Assembly: GCA_036571765.1 (NCBI GenBank)
Contig: BROE01000022.1
Coordinates: 7,781,575-7,845,574, forward strand
Direction of reading: 5' to 3'
DNA length: 64,000 nt
Source: Plecoglossus altivelis
Taxonomy: Eukaryota > Chordata > Actinopteri > Osmeriformes > Plecoglossidae
The notes under the pieces were generated by a model. That model was not told the origin of the DNA and did no database searches. It saw only the letters and a list, made by a program, of their open reading frames with translations. Both the position numbers and the translations under genes were made by a program. Below, in pieces: positions 11,263 through 23,240 of this stretch (position 1 is the first letter of the stretch; each line of letters begins with the position of its first letter).

Positions 11263-12297
11263 ACTCAGTCTCACTCTCACTTTTTCTCTCTCTCCCTCTC
11301 TTGCTCTCACACACACACGCACACATGTTGAGATGGGCATGCACACACTGTATTCAATATTCATTAGCACAAGCTGTCACATAATGGGCTGCTTCCGATG
11401 AAACAGTTTAACAGCTGACAGAGCAGTAGCTACATGCACACACGCACGCACACACACACACACACGCACACACACGCTCACACACCTATACTTTCTCTAG
11501 TCGAAGGGGGAATGGAGAGTAGGGAGACTGTGAAAGATGTCTCTTCTCTTGGTCGGGAAACATAAAGACAGAAGTGGGAGAGGGGAACAGGGGAGCAGCG
11601 GACAGAGGACAAGAGGCAGGGAGGGGAGGACAGGAGGAGGACAGGGCAGGAGGTACGGGCAGGAGACAAGGGCCGAGGAAGGGCCCAGAATGTTGATAAG
11701 TGTCATCTCGAGGTACAATTCCAGAGGACCTCTGGTGCGTGTGATAGTGCTTAGGTGACGTCTGACCTTGTCTCCTGAAGTGAGGGTGCTGCAGTTTTAC
11801 GGGTTACTAGGGTAGGAGAAAACGAGTAGTCTATGTACTACATGCTGAATCAAGCCAGTGGTGTGCTCTCCAAGACTATTGCGGAGGGGGAAAGGGGGAG
11901 GGGGGGTCCTTAGTGAGAGGGGTTAAATTAGCTCACGTGCAGAAACCAATAGCCTTTAGACAGCGCTCAACTTGTCTCTGGGGGGGACTGACGCAGTGCC
12001 ACGCCCCTCCCCCCTTCTCCCTCTCCCCTCCCCCTCTCCCCTCTCCCTCCCCACTTCACTGTTGCCCTTTTTTTCAGACAACCTTGGATTTGGGTGATGT
12101 CAGCCGTGATATCAGTCTCTGTCTCCTTGGTGACAGTGGGGATTCACAGGTACACACAACTCTTTCGCCCTCTCTGCCACATGCCTATCTTAGACTAGAC
12201 AACACAACCCATCTCCGTGCACACACACAAACACGCGGGCAGGCATGCAGAGTTGTTTTTTAAAAATGTGATTCTTACCAAGTGACTGACACCAAAA
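10233..12297 (+). repeat. direct duplication, copy 1 (about 2.07 kb)
   Basis: This segment recurs at 13805-15879 in the same orientation. The stretch 10551-11148 matches 14125-14722 with a constant offset of 3574 and no difference seen by eye. Around the simple-sequence tracts (GGA near 10395, CT near 11195-11260, GGACAGG near 11600, poly-C/CT near 12000) the copies differ by many small indels. No coding potential was recognised. Confidence 0.9.
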
Positions 12298-12300
12298 GTT

Positions 12301-13803
12301 CTCCCCCCCCATCCCATCCCCCTCCCCCCGCCCCCTCCCCCCGCAGTAGATTGGCTATGATCCGCCCCCACGCCGCCCGATCCGCGATACTACCCCCCCC
12401 TACATTTTTTGTCGTATCAAAAAGACGTCGCTCGCCCCCCCGCTCCCCCCGTCCCCAATCCCCTCTCCCCCTAACCCCCCTCCTCCCCACCAAAACTACC
12501 GCGCCTTACCATTTTTTTTTCTCGAAATAAAAAAAAAGACGTTTTCGCACTCTTCATACTACCCCCTTACATTTTTTTTTTCGATTGAAAAAACTCGTGG
12601 ACCGGGTTAGGTTGAGCGCACGTTTTTTTGTTGAAAAAAAATGTAAGTGGGAGGTAGTTCTTTAGATGACATTTTTGATGAAAAAAACATCTGTAAGGCC
12701 GGGGCGTGGTGTGCAGGAGGGTAGTCTATGCGTTTTGATGAAAAATACGGTTAAGGGCGTGAGGTGCTTATTGACGTTTTTTGAGAAAAAAATTGTAACG
12801 GGCGTAGCGGGTAGTATGACGTTTTTGTAATTGAAAAATACGTAAGGTGGTAGTATGACGTTTCTGATAAAAATACGTAAGGGGGTGTATGAATTTATTT
12901 GATGAAAAATACGTAAAGGGGGGTGATATACGTTATTGATATGAAATACGTAAGGGGTTAATATACGTTTTTGATGAAAATAGTAAAGCGGTTAGTATGA
13001 CGTGTTTTGATGAAAATACATAAAAAAATACATTAGGGGTTAGTATGAAGTTTTGATGAAATTACGAGGGCGGTAGTGATGACGTTTTTGATGAAAAATA
13101 CCTAAGGGGTTAGTATTGAGTTTTTGATGAAAATACGTTTAAAGGGAGTAGTAATGACGTTTTCGTAATGAAAACGTAAGGGGGTAGTTTACGTTTTTGA
13201 TTGAAAAAAACTTCTAAGGGGTAGTATGAAGTTTTGATGAAAAAACGTAAAGGGGGTAGTTATGACGTTTTTTGATTGATAAAGTACGGAAGGGCGGTGT
13301 AGCTTATGACAGTTATTTGATGAAAAATACCGTACAGGGGTTAGTATGACCGTTTTTGATGAAAAATACGTAAGGGGGGTATATTGACGTTTTTTTTTAT
13401 GAAACTACGTAAGGGGTTATACGTTTGTTGATGAAAGAATACGTAAGGGGGGTTAGCTTGACGTATTGATGAAAGAAATTTTAAAGAGGTAGTATACGTC
13501 TTTGTTGAAACAAATGTAAGGGTAGTATTGATGTTTTTGCATTGAAAAATTATGTAAGGCGGTAGTATGAACGTGTTTTATGAAAAATACGGTAAGGCGG
13601 TAGTATAGACGTTTTGATGAAAAAATGTAGGTAGTATGATGTTTTGATGAAAAATACGTAAGGCGGTAGTATGACGTTTTTCATGAAAACACGTAGGGGT
13701 TAGTATGACGTTTTAGATGAAAAAAATGTAATGGGGTAGTATGACGTTCTTGATGAAAAATACGTAAGGGGTAGTAAGACGTTTTAGTTAGAAAAAAATG
13801 TAA
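12301..13803. repeat. degenerate ~35-bp tandem repeat with internal orientation switch
   Basis: From about 12600 on, the sequence is a noisy array of units near TAGTATGACGTTTTTGATG followed by AAAAATACGTAAGGGGG, roughly 34-37 bp each and about 30 copies, with frequent 1-3 bp indels. From 12301 to about 12590 the same unit appears reverse-complemented (for example catactacccccttacattt), so the orientation flips near 12590-12630. The array separates the two direct copies. It contains no gene. Confidence 0.85.
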
Positions 13804-13804
13804 G

Positions 13805-14772
13805 AAAGTTCCTCCACTACAATGCCCAGCAAGAACAATGTGTTCTCCAAAAAGCGACGGAGAACAAATATCTCATGACTGTGAGGAGGAGCTGAGGACA
13901 CCATAACTGTCCCTAAAGCCGATTTAGAGGGGTGTGGAAGGCTGTCAGGAGGGTGAGGGGGTGGAGGAGGACGCCCCGAGGAGGAGGCGTGGAGACGAAG
14001 GGATAGAGGAAAAGCCATCACGGGCTCACCAGAGTGCCCCACACCCCCTCAGGTGCAGGTTGCAGTTGGGCATTCAAGAGGTGAGGCTGAGCGAGTCGGG
14101 CAGGTGTGTTGGGCAGGGGTGCTGGGCGTTCCCAGCATGCCTACCTCTTCCCCTGCCCACTCCTGATCGTTCCAGACAGAGTGGAACAACTTTAGGACTG
14201 AGGCTGGCTTCATCAGGACGCTGTAGGTCATTTTCTTCCATTTTTCCACGTTTTTTTCTTGCCTTCTTCGGTTAGTTTAGGAGCATTTCCATGCGAACAT
14301 AATACTTTGAGACGTTACTTGTGAAAAGGGTTATACATACCATTTTATTTGAATAGATTTGCAGGCCAAGCTTCAGCGATGGGCTCGCGAATTTCGGTGC
14401 GTGAAGAGGAGACACACTGCTTGGACAATTCCAGTAGATCTGTCTCCCTGACAGTCTAAGGAAGACAAATCCACCATCTGAAACATAGTCAGCCATGTTT
14501 TGGCGTACTTATTTACATATTTGTCCCACCTTCACATACTGTGATGATCTATGATTAATTCATTCGACATATTCAACTACATGAGACCCTGTACAGGTAT
14601 CAACTATCTAGTTACTGTGCTGTCCATGGATCTTAATGCCAGTTTAGGATGAAAGCAGCCTCGCAGAAGCTGCAAGGTTCACATGAAGATTTACCACAGC
14701 AAAAATAAGTAATGGTTGTTAGATAGTGTGCATTCACATTGAGCAAATCTGTTCACAAAACAGCACCTACGC

Positions 14773-14821
<49 letters not shown>

Positions 14822-15879
14822 GCTCTCTCTCTCTCTCTTTCAGCTCCAGTCCCACTCTCAACTCTTTCTCTCTCTCCCCTTATCTTGCTCTCACACAACA
14901 ACACGCACACTGTTGAGAATGGCATGACACACTGTATTCAATTATATCAATTAGCCACAAAGCTGTCACATAATGGGCTGCTTCCGATGAAACAGTTTAA
15001 CAGCTGACAGAGCAGTAGCTACATGCACACACGCACGCACACCACCACACACACAGCCACACACGCTCACACACCTATACTTTCTCTAGTCGAAGGGGGA
15101 ATGGAGAGTAGGGAGACTGTGAAAGACAGACAATCCATGGGGGGAAACATAAAGACAGAAGTGGGATGGAGGGAGGGACGGGGGGGGGAGGAGCAACGAG
15201 GACAGGGGAGGAGGACAGGGGAGGAGGACAGGGGAGGAGGACAGGGCAGGAGGACAAGGGAGGAAGGTGCCCAGATTTATGAGTGTCATCTCAAGGTTAC
15301 ATTCCGAGACCATCTGGTGTGATTGATAAGCATGTGTGAGCCTCTAGACCTGTCATCATGTGGCAGGGAGTCTCGTAGTTTGCAGTTATAGGGAAACTAG
15401 TTCTAGTACTCTCTTGAATCAAGCCATGTGTGTGCTCTCCAAGACTATGCGGGGGGAAGGGGGACGGGTCGTTAATTGAGATTTGTGATGTCTATTAGGC
15501 TCACCTGTGCATAAAACAATCTACCCTTTGGAGGCGACTACTCAATTCTGTCTCTACTGGCGCATAGACCTACGCCCCTGCCCCCTCTCCCTTTCTTCTC
15601 TCCTGTCCCCCTTCTCCCCTTCCCCATACCCCCACTTCACTGTGCCTTTTTTTCAGACAAGCCTTGTGATTGGGTGATGTCAGCCGTGATATCAGTCTCT
15701 GTCTCCTTGGTGACAGTGGGGATTCACAGGTACACACAACTCTTTCGCCCTCTCTGCCACATGCCTATCTTAGACTAGACAACACAACCCATCTCCGTGC
15801 ACACACACAAACACGCGGGCAGGCATGCAGAGTTGTTTTTTAAAAATGTATTCCTTGACCAAGTTGACTGACACCAAAA
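13805..15879 (+). repeat. direct duplication, copy 2 (about 2.07 kb)
   Basis: Second copy of 10233-12297. It begins at aaagttcctccactac and ends at gactgacaccaaaa. It is identical to copy 1 over the central ~600 bp and the last ~170 bp, but carries clustered indels in low-complexity parts, including GC-rich scrambling near 13970-14120 and shortened CT and CA tracts. The 74-residue minus-strand frame at 10698-10922 recurs unchanged at 14272-14496, as expected from the duplication; there is no reason to call it a gene. Confidence 0.9.
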
Positions 15880-16619
15880 ATTAGGCAGGAAGTGCTATGA
15901 AATAATTTTGGAATCTAGGATCACAGTCCTCTGTATTGTATGAGTCATTTTATGGCCATGATTCAAATCCGTAGGCAAGTGTTTAAGTGCTGTGCCAAGC
16001 TCCAAAACCTCTGCTACAGAAGGCCTGGAAAAGCTGCCGGAGGAGGAGCCCAGATACACTGCAGTGGTTGATGAGGTTGTTAGTGATTAGAGGACTAAAG
16101 GATACTAGATGTGAGTAGTATTAGGAGTGACAAGAGAGAACTATCTAAAGGTGAGAGGGAAAAATCGGATGGTAGTTTTTCACTGCTTCCCCAGTCTGGC
16201 TGAATCACCAACTCCCCTCAAGCCCTTCTCACCCATCTTACCTGCAACACTCTGCCTGTCCTGACACCCTAACACCCACAGGCAAGCCTTGCTCATCAAC
16301 CTATAACCTTGAGCACACGCCCCATCACACTTCTCCTGGTCTTCCCTACCCCATAAACATCTCTCTCTCTCTCTGCTCTGTCCAGCCCAGCCCTCTCCAG
16401 ATCTGTAATTTGCCTCTGTAATGGCTGTGTGTTTGAAGACTATCTAGTGGGTAAACAGGGGGAGGAAGTCTTTAGGCCCGTAATCACCCTCCCTCCTTAA
16501 CCCCCACCCACTATACCCCCTCCACCAGCTACCCTCCAGTCCACCCCCTGCCCCCTCCACCCCCTGCCCCCTCCTACCCACTACCCCCACCCCTCCCAGG
16601 GCCCGGCCCGAGCAGGCCC

Positions 16620-16830
16620 TGGCCTCCCAGACAACTGCAAACAATTAGGCAAATTAGTGGCTCCACCATCACCATCAAGAGGCATGCTTGTTTATAATTT
16701 AATCGCAGCGCATGTCAAAACAGTCAGGACTTGAGAGAAACAAGATGCGTCGGCGAGATGAAATTCAAACTGCCAGCTAGCTCAAAATATTAGGAGTGTT
16801 TGTTTAATAGCGTGCGACCAACTGGGTAAG
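16620..16830. promoter_or_regulatory. candidate conserved non-coding element
   Basis: Non-repetitive block with clustered homeodomain-type cores (caattaggcaaattag, ttataatttaatcgc) and no coding frame, standing out against flanking low-complexity DNA. The call rests on sequence texture alone; conservation was not tested. Confidence 0.25.
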
Positions 16831-16979
16831 AGCATGGGGTGCGGGTAGGGAAGGGGGAGGGAGGGGAGGGAGGGGAGGGAGGGAGCGAGCGAGGGAGGGA
16901 GAGAAACAGAAAAAGAAAGCCAGAAGGAAAGGACACGTGTTGAGGAAGATGTGTTTTTCCCCTCTTCTCCTCCACATAT

Positions 16980-17235
16980 CCACATTAGTTTTATAGCATT
17001 TTATTTATTTAGTCTGTCTCGCTCGTGTTTGCTCTCCCTCCATTTCTGAGCAGGGCTTTGGGAATTTCAGGGCCTGGAACGGTGCCGCTTTTCAAATTCA
17101 TTATAGAAGCTTTTTGCTAACTAAATAGAGAGAGAAAAGCCCCTGCCCTGTCACATTCATCTCCCTGTGCTTCTGCCCCCCTGCCTTCCCCTGACAATAT
17201 ATAAATAAACTGGAGTGACCTGATTGAGATGTAAA
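16980..17235. promoter_or_regulatory. candidate conserved non-coding element
   Basis: AT-rich unique block with ttttatttatttag, caaattcattatag and tatataaataaac, between repeat-rich stretches. It may be an enhancer of either neighbouring gene. Inference only. Confidence 0.22.
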
Positions 17236-17877
17236 AGGCTGGGACTTAGCGTGGGGACCCATACGTTATAGTTGTACATTAACAGTAGTCTGCTCAGCCA
17301 GCATCTGGCAAGATCTCGACCCGGGGGTCCGATGGGAGTTAGAACTAATGCCCTTCCAGGTGCCTCAGGAGTAAAGAACTGGTGCCTGAGGTGTTCATTC
17401 TGCCCTTAAAACCCGTCTGTAAAAATCCTGCCCAACTGAAAGTGACCCACTCCGGTCTTGATCCCTGGAGATACGTGCCGTCTGTTTTGGGTGGCTCTAA
17501 GTTTGCAGCCGACCAATCACACTTTGCCTTAACTATTAATTCAAATAATATGTTATGGTAATATGTTATGGTTTATTATCTACATTACATTACTTTTGAC
17601 AGATCATGGAAATTCCTCCCTGGGGAATGAGTTTATGAAGGTAAGAATTTCCATCAAATGTTCAATGGAACAACAAGAACAACAAATAAAATAGTTTCGT
17701 GTTAAGGTTCCGTTCCCTTCCCAGTAACTATGTGGTGATTCCCAAAGTACCCCAAGGTACACTGGCTTATGGTTTAATGATAATTAAGTTGCTGCATCAG
17801 TGAAACTTTGAATCAAGAAGGTTAGTCTTTCTCGAGGTGGATTTATAATGATGGTAATCATATCTCATTTTGATATA

Positions 17878-17953
17878 CACTACCGGTCAAAAGTTTGGAC
17901 AAATTGTCCTATTATTTTGAATGAGAGGGTGTGTCCAAACTTGACTGGTAGCG
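17878..17953. mobile_element. small hairpin element with imperfect inverted ends (MITE-like)
   Basis: The left arm cactaccggtcaaaagtttg continues as gaca. The right arm, read on the opposite strand, is cgctaccagtcaagtttgga continuing as ca. The arms pair over about 22-24 bp around a ~30-bp loop. The CACTACCGGTCAAAAGTTT start resembles the termini of a DNA-transposon-derived repeat common in fish genomes (recalled family knowledge, not searched). There is no internal coding capacity. Confidence 0.6.
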
Positions 17954-18160
17954 AATGTACTAAGTACCTTCATTGTTTTAAATACCATGTGACGCAGTTA
18001 ATGTAAAGTTGAATTTGTTTTCAACACTTCCTCTGCACTGTAAATAGTTTGTAGTCTTAACAGTGAGACTAATCGATCAAGCTAGATCTCATCTTAAACG
18101 TGTAGGTGTTTACGAGAACAGTAGCCAGTATTTGACTGTAGTTGTGTACATGCCACTGGA

Positions 18161-18400
18161 ATCTCGGCACTGTAACGCCCCTCAGCCTGATGGATGAGGG
18201 CCACTGCAGGTAAGCTAACCTGCTAACTCCTCGTGCTAACCCTGGCTAACCATCCCAGGCAGGCAGACAGACAGGCTCCCCCTATCAGCCGCCAGCCGGC
18301 CCAATCTGCCGCCTGCTATCAAACCTCTAATTGGATCAGCAGCACGAATGTGATTACGGCAGGCGTATTTATTTACATAATAATTATTACTGCCATCCCA
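18161..18400. promoter_or_regulatory. candidate conserved non-coding element
   Basis: Unique block before a minisatellite with the cores cctctaattggatcagcagc and acataataattattactgcc. No splice sites or coding signature. A 300-residue open frame starts here only because the downstream 51-bp repeat keeps it open. Confidence 0.22.
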
Positions 18401-18410
18401 GAGGAGCCAA

Positions 18411-18755
18411 GGGAGAGGTCTGGAGAGAGGGAAAGAGACGGAGGGAGGGGTTGGAGGTGGTGTGTGGGGTCTGGAGAGAGGGAAAGAGATGGAGGGAGGG
18501 GTTGGAGGTGGTGTGTGGGGTCTGGAGAAAGGAAAAGAGATGGAGGGAGGGGTGGAGGTGGTGTGTTTTGGGTCTGGAGAGAGGGAAAGAGATGGAGGGA
18601 GGGGTTGGGGGTGGTGTGTGGGGTCTGGAGAAAGGGAAAGAGATGGAGCGAGGGGTGGAGGTGGTGTTTTTTGGTTCTGGAGAGAGGGAAAGAGATGGAG
18701 GGAGGGGGTTATGTTGTGTGGGGTCTGGAGAGGAGGAAAAAGGGATGGGATATAA
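18411..18755. repeat. 51-bp purine-rich minisatellite
   Basis: Six to seven units of about 51 bp, built on ctggagagagggaaagagat, ggagggaggggttggaggtg and gtgtgtgggg. Since 51 is 17 codons, all forward frames repeat as 17-residue peptides (for example GSGERERDGGRGWRWCV) and stay open. The resulting long frames are artefacts. Confidence 0.9.
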
Positions 18756-19360
18756 GGGGTAGAAAGCTAGGGGATGGAAGAGGAGAGGAGTTAATATTGC
18801 ATAGTCTTTCCCATCCAGTATTCAAACGCAGAGCTACTCCCCTACTGGCCCTGGTGAATGTTATTGTATTAGTGGTTCAGTGTGAAGTTCGTAATGATCT
18901 TAACCAGATTAGCTTGCGGGCTAGCAGGACTGAATGTGGTGGAACTAGGTTAGCGATTAGCATCGCAGCAGCTAGGGCCATGATTATTAGACGATGTCCG
19001 TCTGGGGACAGAGTTTGGGGTTGCGCCAACACGCTTCACACAATGTCTGATAAACAAACACATCCACTTTCAATAAAATTGTGTGTGATGAATTGGGGAT
19101 TATTTGACTCACTTTTCTCTCCATTCTGTCACTAGATCAAAAAAAGCACCTCTCTTCATACCTAAGTCTTTGTACAATGGAAGTGAAATGCCAATTCCGG
19201 CCCAGTCAGCATACTGAACTGGCTCCAGTCAGTGCTAACATCTACCTTTTACATCCTGTCTATCTCGCCACTCTTTAATCAGAAAAACTATGTTTCTCTG
19301 TTTCTCCCCCTTTCTATTACTTTGTCCCTCCACCGACGAATCAGTCTACTCAGAGAGCCT

Positions 19361-19393
<33 letters not shown>

Positions 19394-19403
19394 GGAGAGA
19401 GAG

Positions 19404-19468
<65 letters not shown>
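19361..19468. repeat. GA microsatellite, interrupted
   Basis: About 108 bp of GA with a few CAGAGG, CAGATA and CGA interruptions. Confidence 0.9.
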
Positions 19469-19478
<10 letters not shown>

Positions 19479-19499
19479 GTAAGACAGAAAGAGGGATTC

Positions 19500-22190
19500 A
19501 GGGGCCTCTGGGGACACGGTGGGTTTACGTTTGGCTCCATTGAAGTTGTCCATGGCCTGGGTTTGGTTCCTGCTAAATGGTGCTTAATCACGGAGCTCCT
19601 AAAACAGCCCATTATATCACCATCCAACTCTAGTGTTACATGCAGCCGCAGGGGCAGAACAAACCCACTATTGTTAATAACCCCCCATTAATCAGATCCA
19701 TTACGGAAGCCACCGGACCAAAGGCCTGTATGCTGTTTGATAAATATTTCCCTCAATGAAAAACTATTTACTCACCTAGTCTAAACCACCAGGCTAGAGT
19801 GTGTAACCATTGTAACACAGCAAGTGTAGACACAGCCTGCGTATGTGTGTTCGAAAGTGTGCGTGTCTGTTATTAGCCAGGGGCTGGGCGGAACAGGAAC
19901 CACGCGCCCTGACTAAAGAGACCCAGAGGACTGGAAGCTGGGAGCTGGTGGTGGAGCCTCTGTAGACGGCAGAGCAGTACAGGCTGGGACCTTAAATCCT
20001 CCCTCAGCGATAGACGGCCATGAGCTGCTCCCTGTCACCACAAAGGCTCCTCTGGGGCTAAACACTGTTGGAGGATAATCAAATATCTGGCAACCCTGCC
20101 GTCCTGAATGGCCTAAACATATCTGGCAACCCTGCTAGCGAGAGTGGTTCTTAGATTTGCTGTCGAAGTACTTTAACCGCCACTATTGATATATTCTTAA
20201 TAAATCAACTGAACGCTGAACTTAATAAAAACATGTTTGAAATAATAATAATAATGAATTGTTTCTTGACTTGACGTCCATCTTTGTTTAGCATTCCTGT
20301 TTCGTTGTCTTCCCCCTTCTTCACTTCCAGACAGTCATTTGTTCTGTCACATCCACTACTTCTCAACTCCTTGCACTAATTACAGAAATTTTCCTCTTAA
20401 TCACCTCTGTCTCACGTCAGTCTCTTTCTTCTGTTACTCTGTCTGCCTCTCTTTCTCGCGGACTCTCTCTCTCTCTTCCTCAGTCTCTCCCCCCTCCCGC
20501 CCCATTCTATCTGTCTCCCTCTAGTCTGCCAGAGACAGAGAGAGGGCTCTTCATAACAGATAAAGCAGCTAATTTCATTAATTATAAACCAATATGTTGG
20601 TGTGGGTCCTCTGGAGGCTGCTGGCCCTACACTGGCATCTGGTCCACTTTACCAGGCTGGGGGCCCAGGGACAGGAGAGACTGGGAATAAGGGAGGGAGG
20701 GACTTGGAGAGATGCAGAGAAGCGAACGTGTAAGTGTGGACACCAGGGAGCGAAAGGTCGGCAGTGCACAATGAGTGGAAGATTGGAACACAAATGCTGT
20801 GGTAGAGACGGAGATGAAAGGAGAGAGTTGGAGATGAGGAGGGAGGTAGAGTTAAGAGAGGGAGGGCTCGGAGATGGATGCTGTCATGTGATTTGTTGAC
20901 AGATGCTGGCTGATGGGGGGAGGAATGATCGGACGCTGTTTTACTTAGAAGGTGCTCAAGAAAGGACAAGATGTAGATCATTCAAATTAACCCTAACTCT
21001 CAGAAAACAACCATTCCAAAACATAATTTCTGCTTGTAAAATCATCACAGACTAGACTCCTGATTCTGATAATTGTTTACACGACAACCGTTGCCAAGTG
21101 TGCAAAAGACCATTCTCAACCACATACTTAAAACTGGAAGGAAAACGTGTTCCTTCCCTCCTTGCAAATTCATCTAAATGAGCGTCTGTGCCTGCATGTC
21201 AGCATGTTCATGTATGTGTGCTTGTCTCTGCGTGCCGGCATGCTCACATGTGTGTGCTTGCATGTGTGTGTGTAAGTGGGGGCGGGGGGGCAAACAGGTG
21301 TGTCCCTCACGCTACACTGCCTTCCGCCTCACACAACGGCAGCCAATCAGTTGCGCTTCATGTCCACACAGTGGCATTGTGGGAGATAAATAAAGGAGGC
21401 ACATGTGTCTGTGGCATTAATAGTAATTGTGTGTGTAAACTGTTTCATACCAGACCCGCTCCCTCTCACAGCTGCCCTGGAAATCAAAATGAGCAAGGCC
21501 TCTGATGAGCTCTGTGTGTGTGTCGTGTGTGCTCATGTGTGTGTCCAAGGAAACCTTAGAAGAGGGCAACATGTTCCAGCTGTTGACCCTGAGGAGGATA
21601 GAAGTGGGGACCAGTTTATCATCGATGGAATTGATGGGTCAAGTATTCCAGCCAGACGGGACTTTTGGTCCCCTGAACTGAGGTGTGTATATGCCTGACC
21701 AGGGCGGGTCCGTTTCCAGAGGAGAAGGGGTGTCATGTGAAAGGCTCTGTGCGGCTCCTGTGTGCACACCGCTGCCAGGCTATGGACGGACACGCTGGGT
21801 CGTTAAGCTGTGCTCTTAAACTAGTCGTTAAATGTTGGGTTAATGATGGGCAGAAAGACAGCGCATGCCTAACCTTTGGACTCCGCAAAGCGTCCTGACA
21901 ATAATCCCTTGTCATAAATATCACCCTTTTTACCTTGCACATAAATATACACACGTGATCGAAGAAACGCACACCCAAGGGACGCGCGCACACGCAAACG
22001 CACCAACAAACTACACAGAGGAACTCGTGTTTTGTCCGAGGCTGTTCTGCCACATGTACAACTAAGATCAGGTCTGTAGTGGCTGTAACAGGGCCTGGCT
22101 CCCCTGACCACACGCACACGCGCACACACGCACACACACACACACAGACACCACTCTGCCCACAGACGCCCAGCCACCCCTCATGATTAG
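19500..22190. other. intergenic, no gene seen
   Basis: Mixed unique sequence with short CT, TG and CA runs (20460-20520, 21180-21280, 21525-21545, 22110-22145). No family motif or exon-like frame was found. Confidence 0.55.
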
Positions 22191-22470
22191 TGTTGCCTCT
22201 TCCCTTCTTTGTTTTCCGCCTTTGTTTGTTTGACTCTGAGCAGAAATATTTCTGTGGAATCTGGTGTGATTGCACTGTGGGGCAGCAACACCCATGTATT
22301 ACCCCTACAAGAGCCTTCTATTTAGGCAGACTCCATGACAGCTATATTTATCAAGGCATGCCTAGCCGCTGCCCGAGCAACCAACAGAGCTTTACTGCTG
22401 TCCTATGCCTTTATACATTATATCATGACCACAATTCTCTGCTTGGCCTGTTCAATGCTTATACCTAATC
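22190..22470. promoter_or_regulatory. candidate conserved non-coding element
   Basis: Unique block with a non-degenerate appearance, for example ccatgacagctatatttatc followed by aaggcatgcctagccgctgc. It contains a TGACAG (MEIS/TGIF-type) core and a TATTTATC-type AT-rich core, and no coding frame. Inference from sequence texture. Confidence 0.28.
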
Positions 22471-22509
22471 CTCACAATTAGAAAGACAGAGAGAGAACAA
22501 ATACAAGGC

Positions 22510-23240
22510 AGTAAATGTTGTCAGATTCATATTTTTGCGTAATTGGTGCATTGCTGAAAAGGAGTTGACACTGGGCCAAATATTGCCTGACACAACCTTA
22601 TAGCCTCTTGTTTACTTGTCAGCAGGTGCCGATTCTTTAAATAATTCAGAACAACCTTGATAAGACAGACCATGAAGGAGAGGTGAGAGGACAGAACGAG
22701 CGAACGCACACAAAAAAAAGACGAAGGGAGCAGAGAGGTGAGTCAAGCAATTTATAATTCGGCCCCGAAACGCACTCCTTCTCAAGTCATGAATAATTTG
22801 GCACCACAACACTAATGTTGCATTAGACTAACGATTCTCAACTTACGAATATTCATACACTCGGGGGGCTTTCCCGGTGTGTTTTCCCATTTACTAATGC
22901 TTTTCTGGCTAAAGAGGCGCGAGAAATATAGGTCATAGCATTGCGCGCGTTGTGTGGCGCTGATGAGGATGGCTCTGGCGCGGTCTCCAGGCGATAGTAT
23001 GGAGAGTCCCGCTTGTATTGGCTGGCTCGCAGAAAGCATGGCTTCGCGGCGCGCTGCTATTAATACAGCCAGTGCTGCTTTAATATTTAATTGCGCTGAT
23101 GGACTGCATCTGCGCTGCTCCGTGATGCAAACATTATTACAGCCCATATTCTAAGTGGCTTAATTGTAATTAGAGCTGAAAATTTAATTAAAACTAACAA
23201 TAAAGGAAAACCCCTTTATTCTCCTATTTTTTCACCACCC
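22510..23240. promoter_or_regulatory. candidate conserved non-coding cluster with CpG-rich core
   Basis: Long repeat-free stretch. Its centre (about 22930-23130) is unusually CpG-rich for this region (gcgcgcgttgtgtggcgctg, ggcttcgcggcgcgctgcta). It is flanked by AT-rich homeodomain-type sequence (taatatttaattgcgctga, ttaattgtaattagagctg). Frames of 66 (+) and 111 (-) residues cross it but resemble nothing known. It could be an enhancer or an unannotated promoter. Confidence 0.3.

Larger units (their letters stand above)
15880..18160. other. intergenic, mostly unique sequence
   Basis: No gene recognised. The C-rich run at 16490-16600 and GGGA-rich run at 16840-16900 are low complexity. The rest is unique, including candidate conserved blocks at 16620-16830 and 16980-17235 and a small hairpin element at 17878-17953. 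Confidence 0.55.

Noticed and set aside
18233..19135. 300-residue plus-strand ORF
   Set aside because: Most of its length is the 51-bp minisatellite, which is open because 51 is a multiple of three. The ends resemble no protein.
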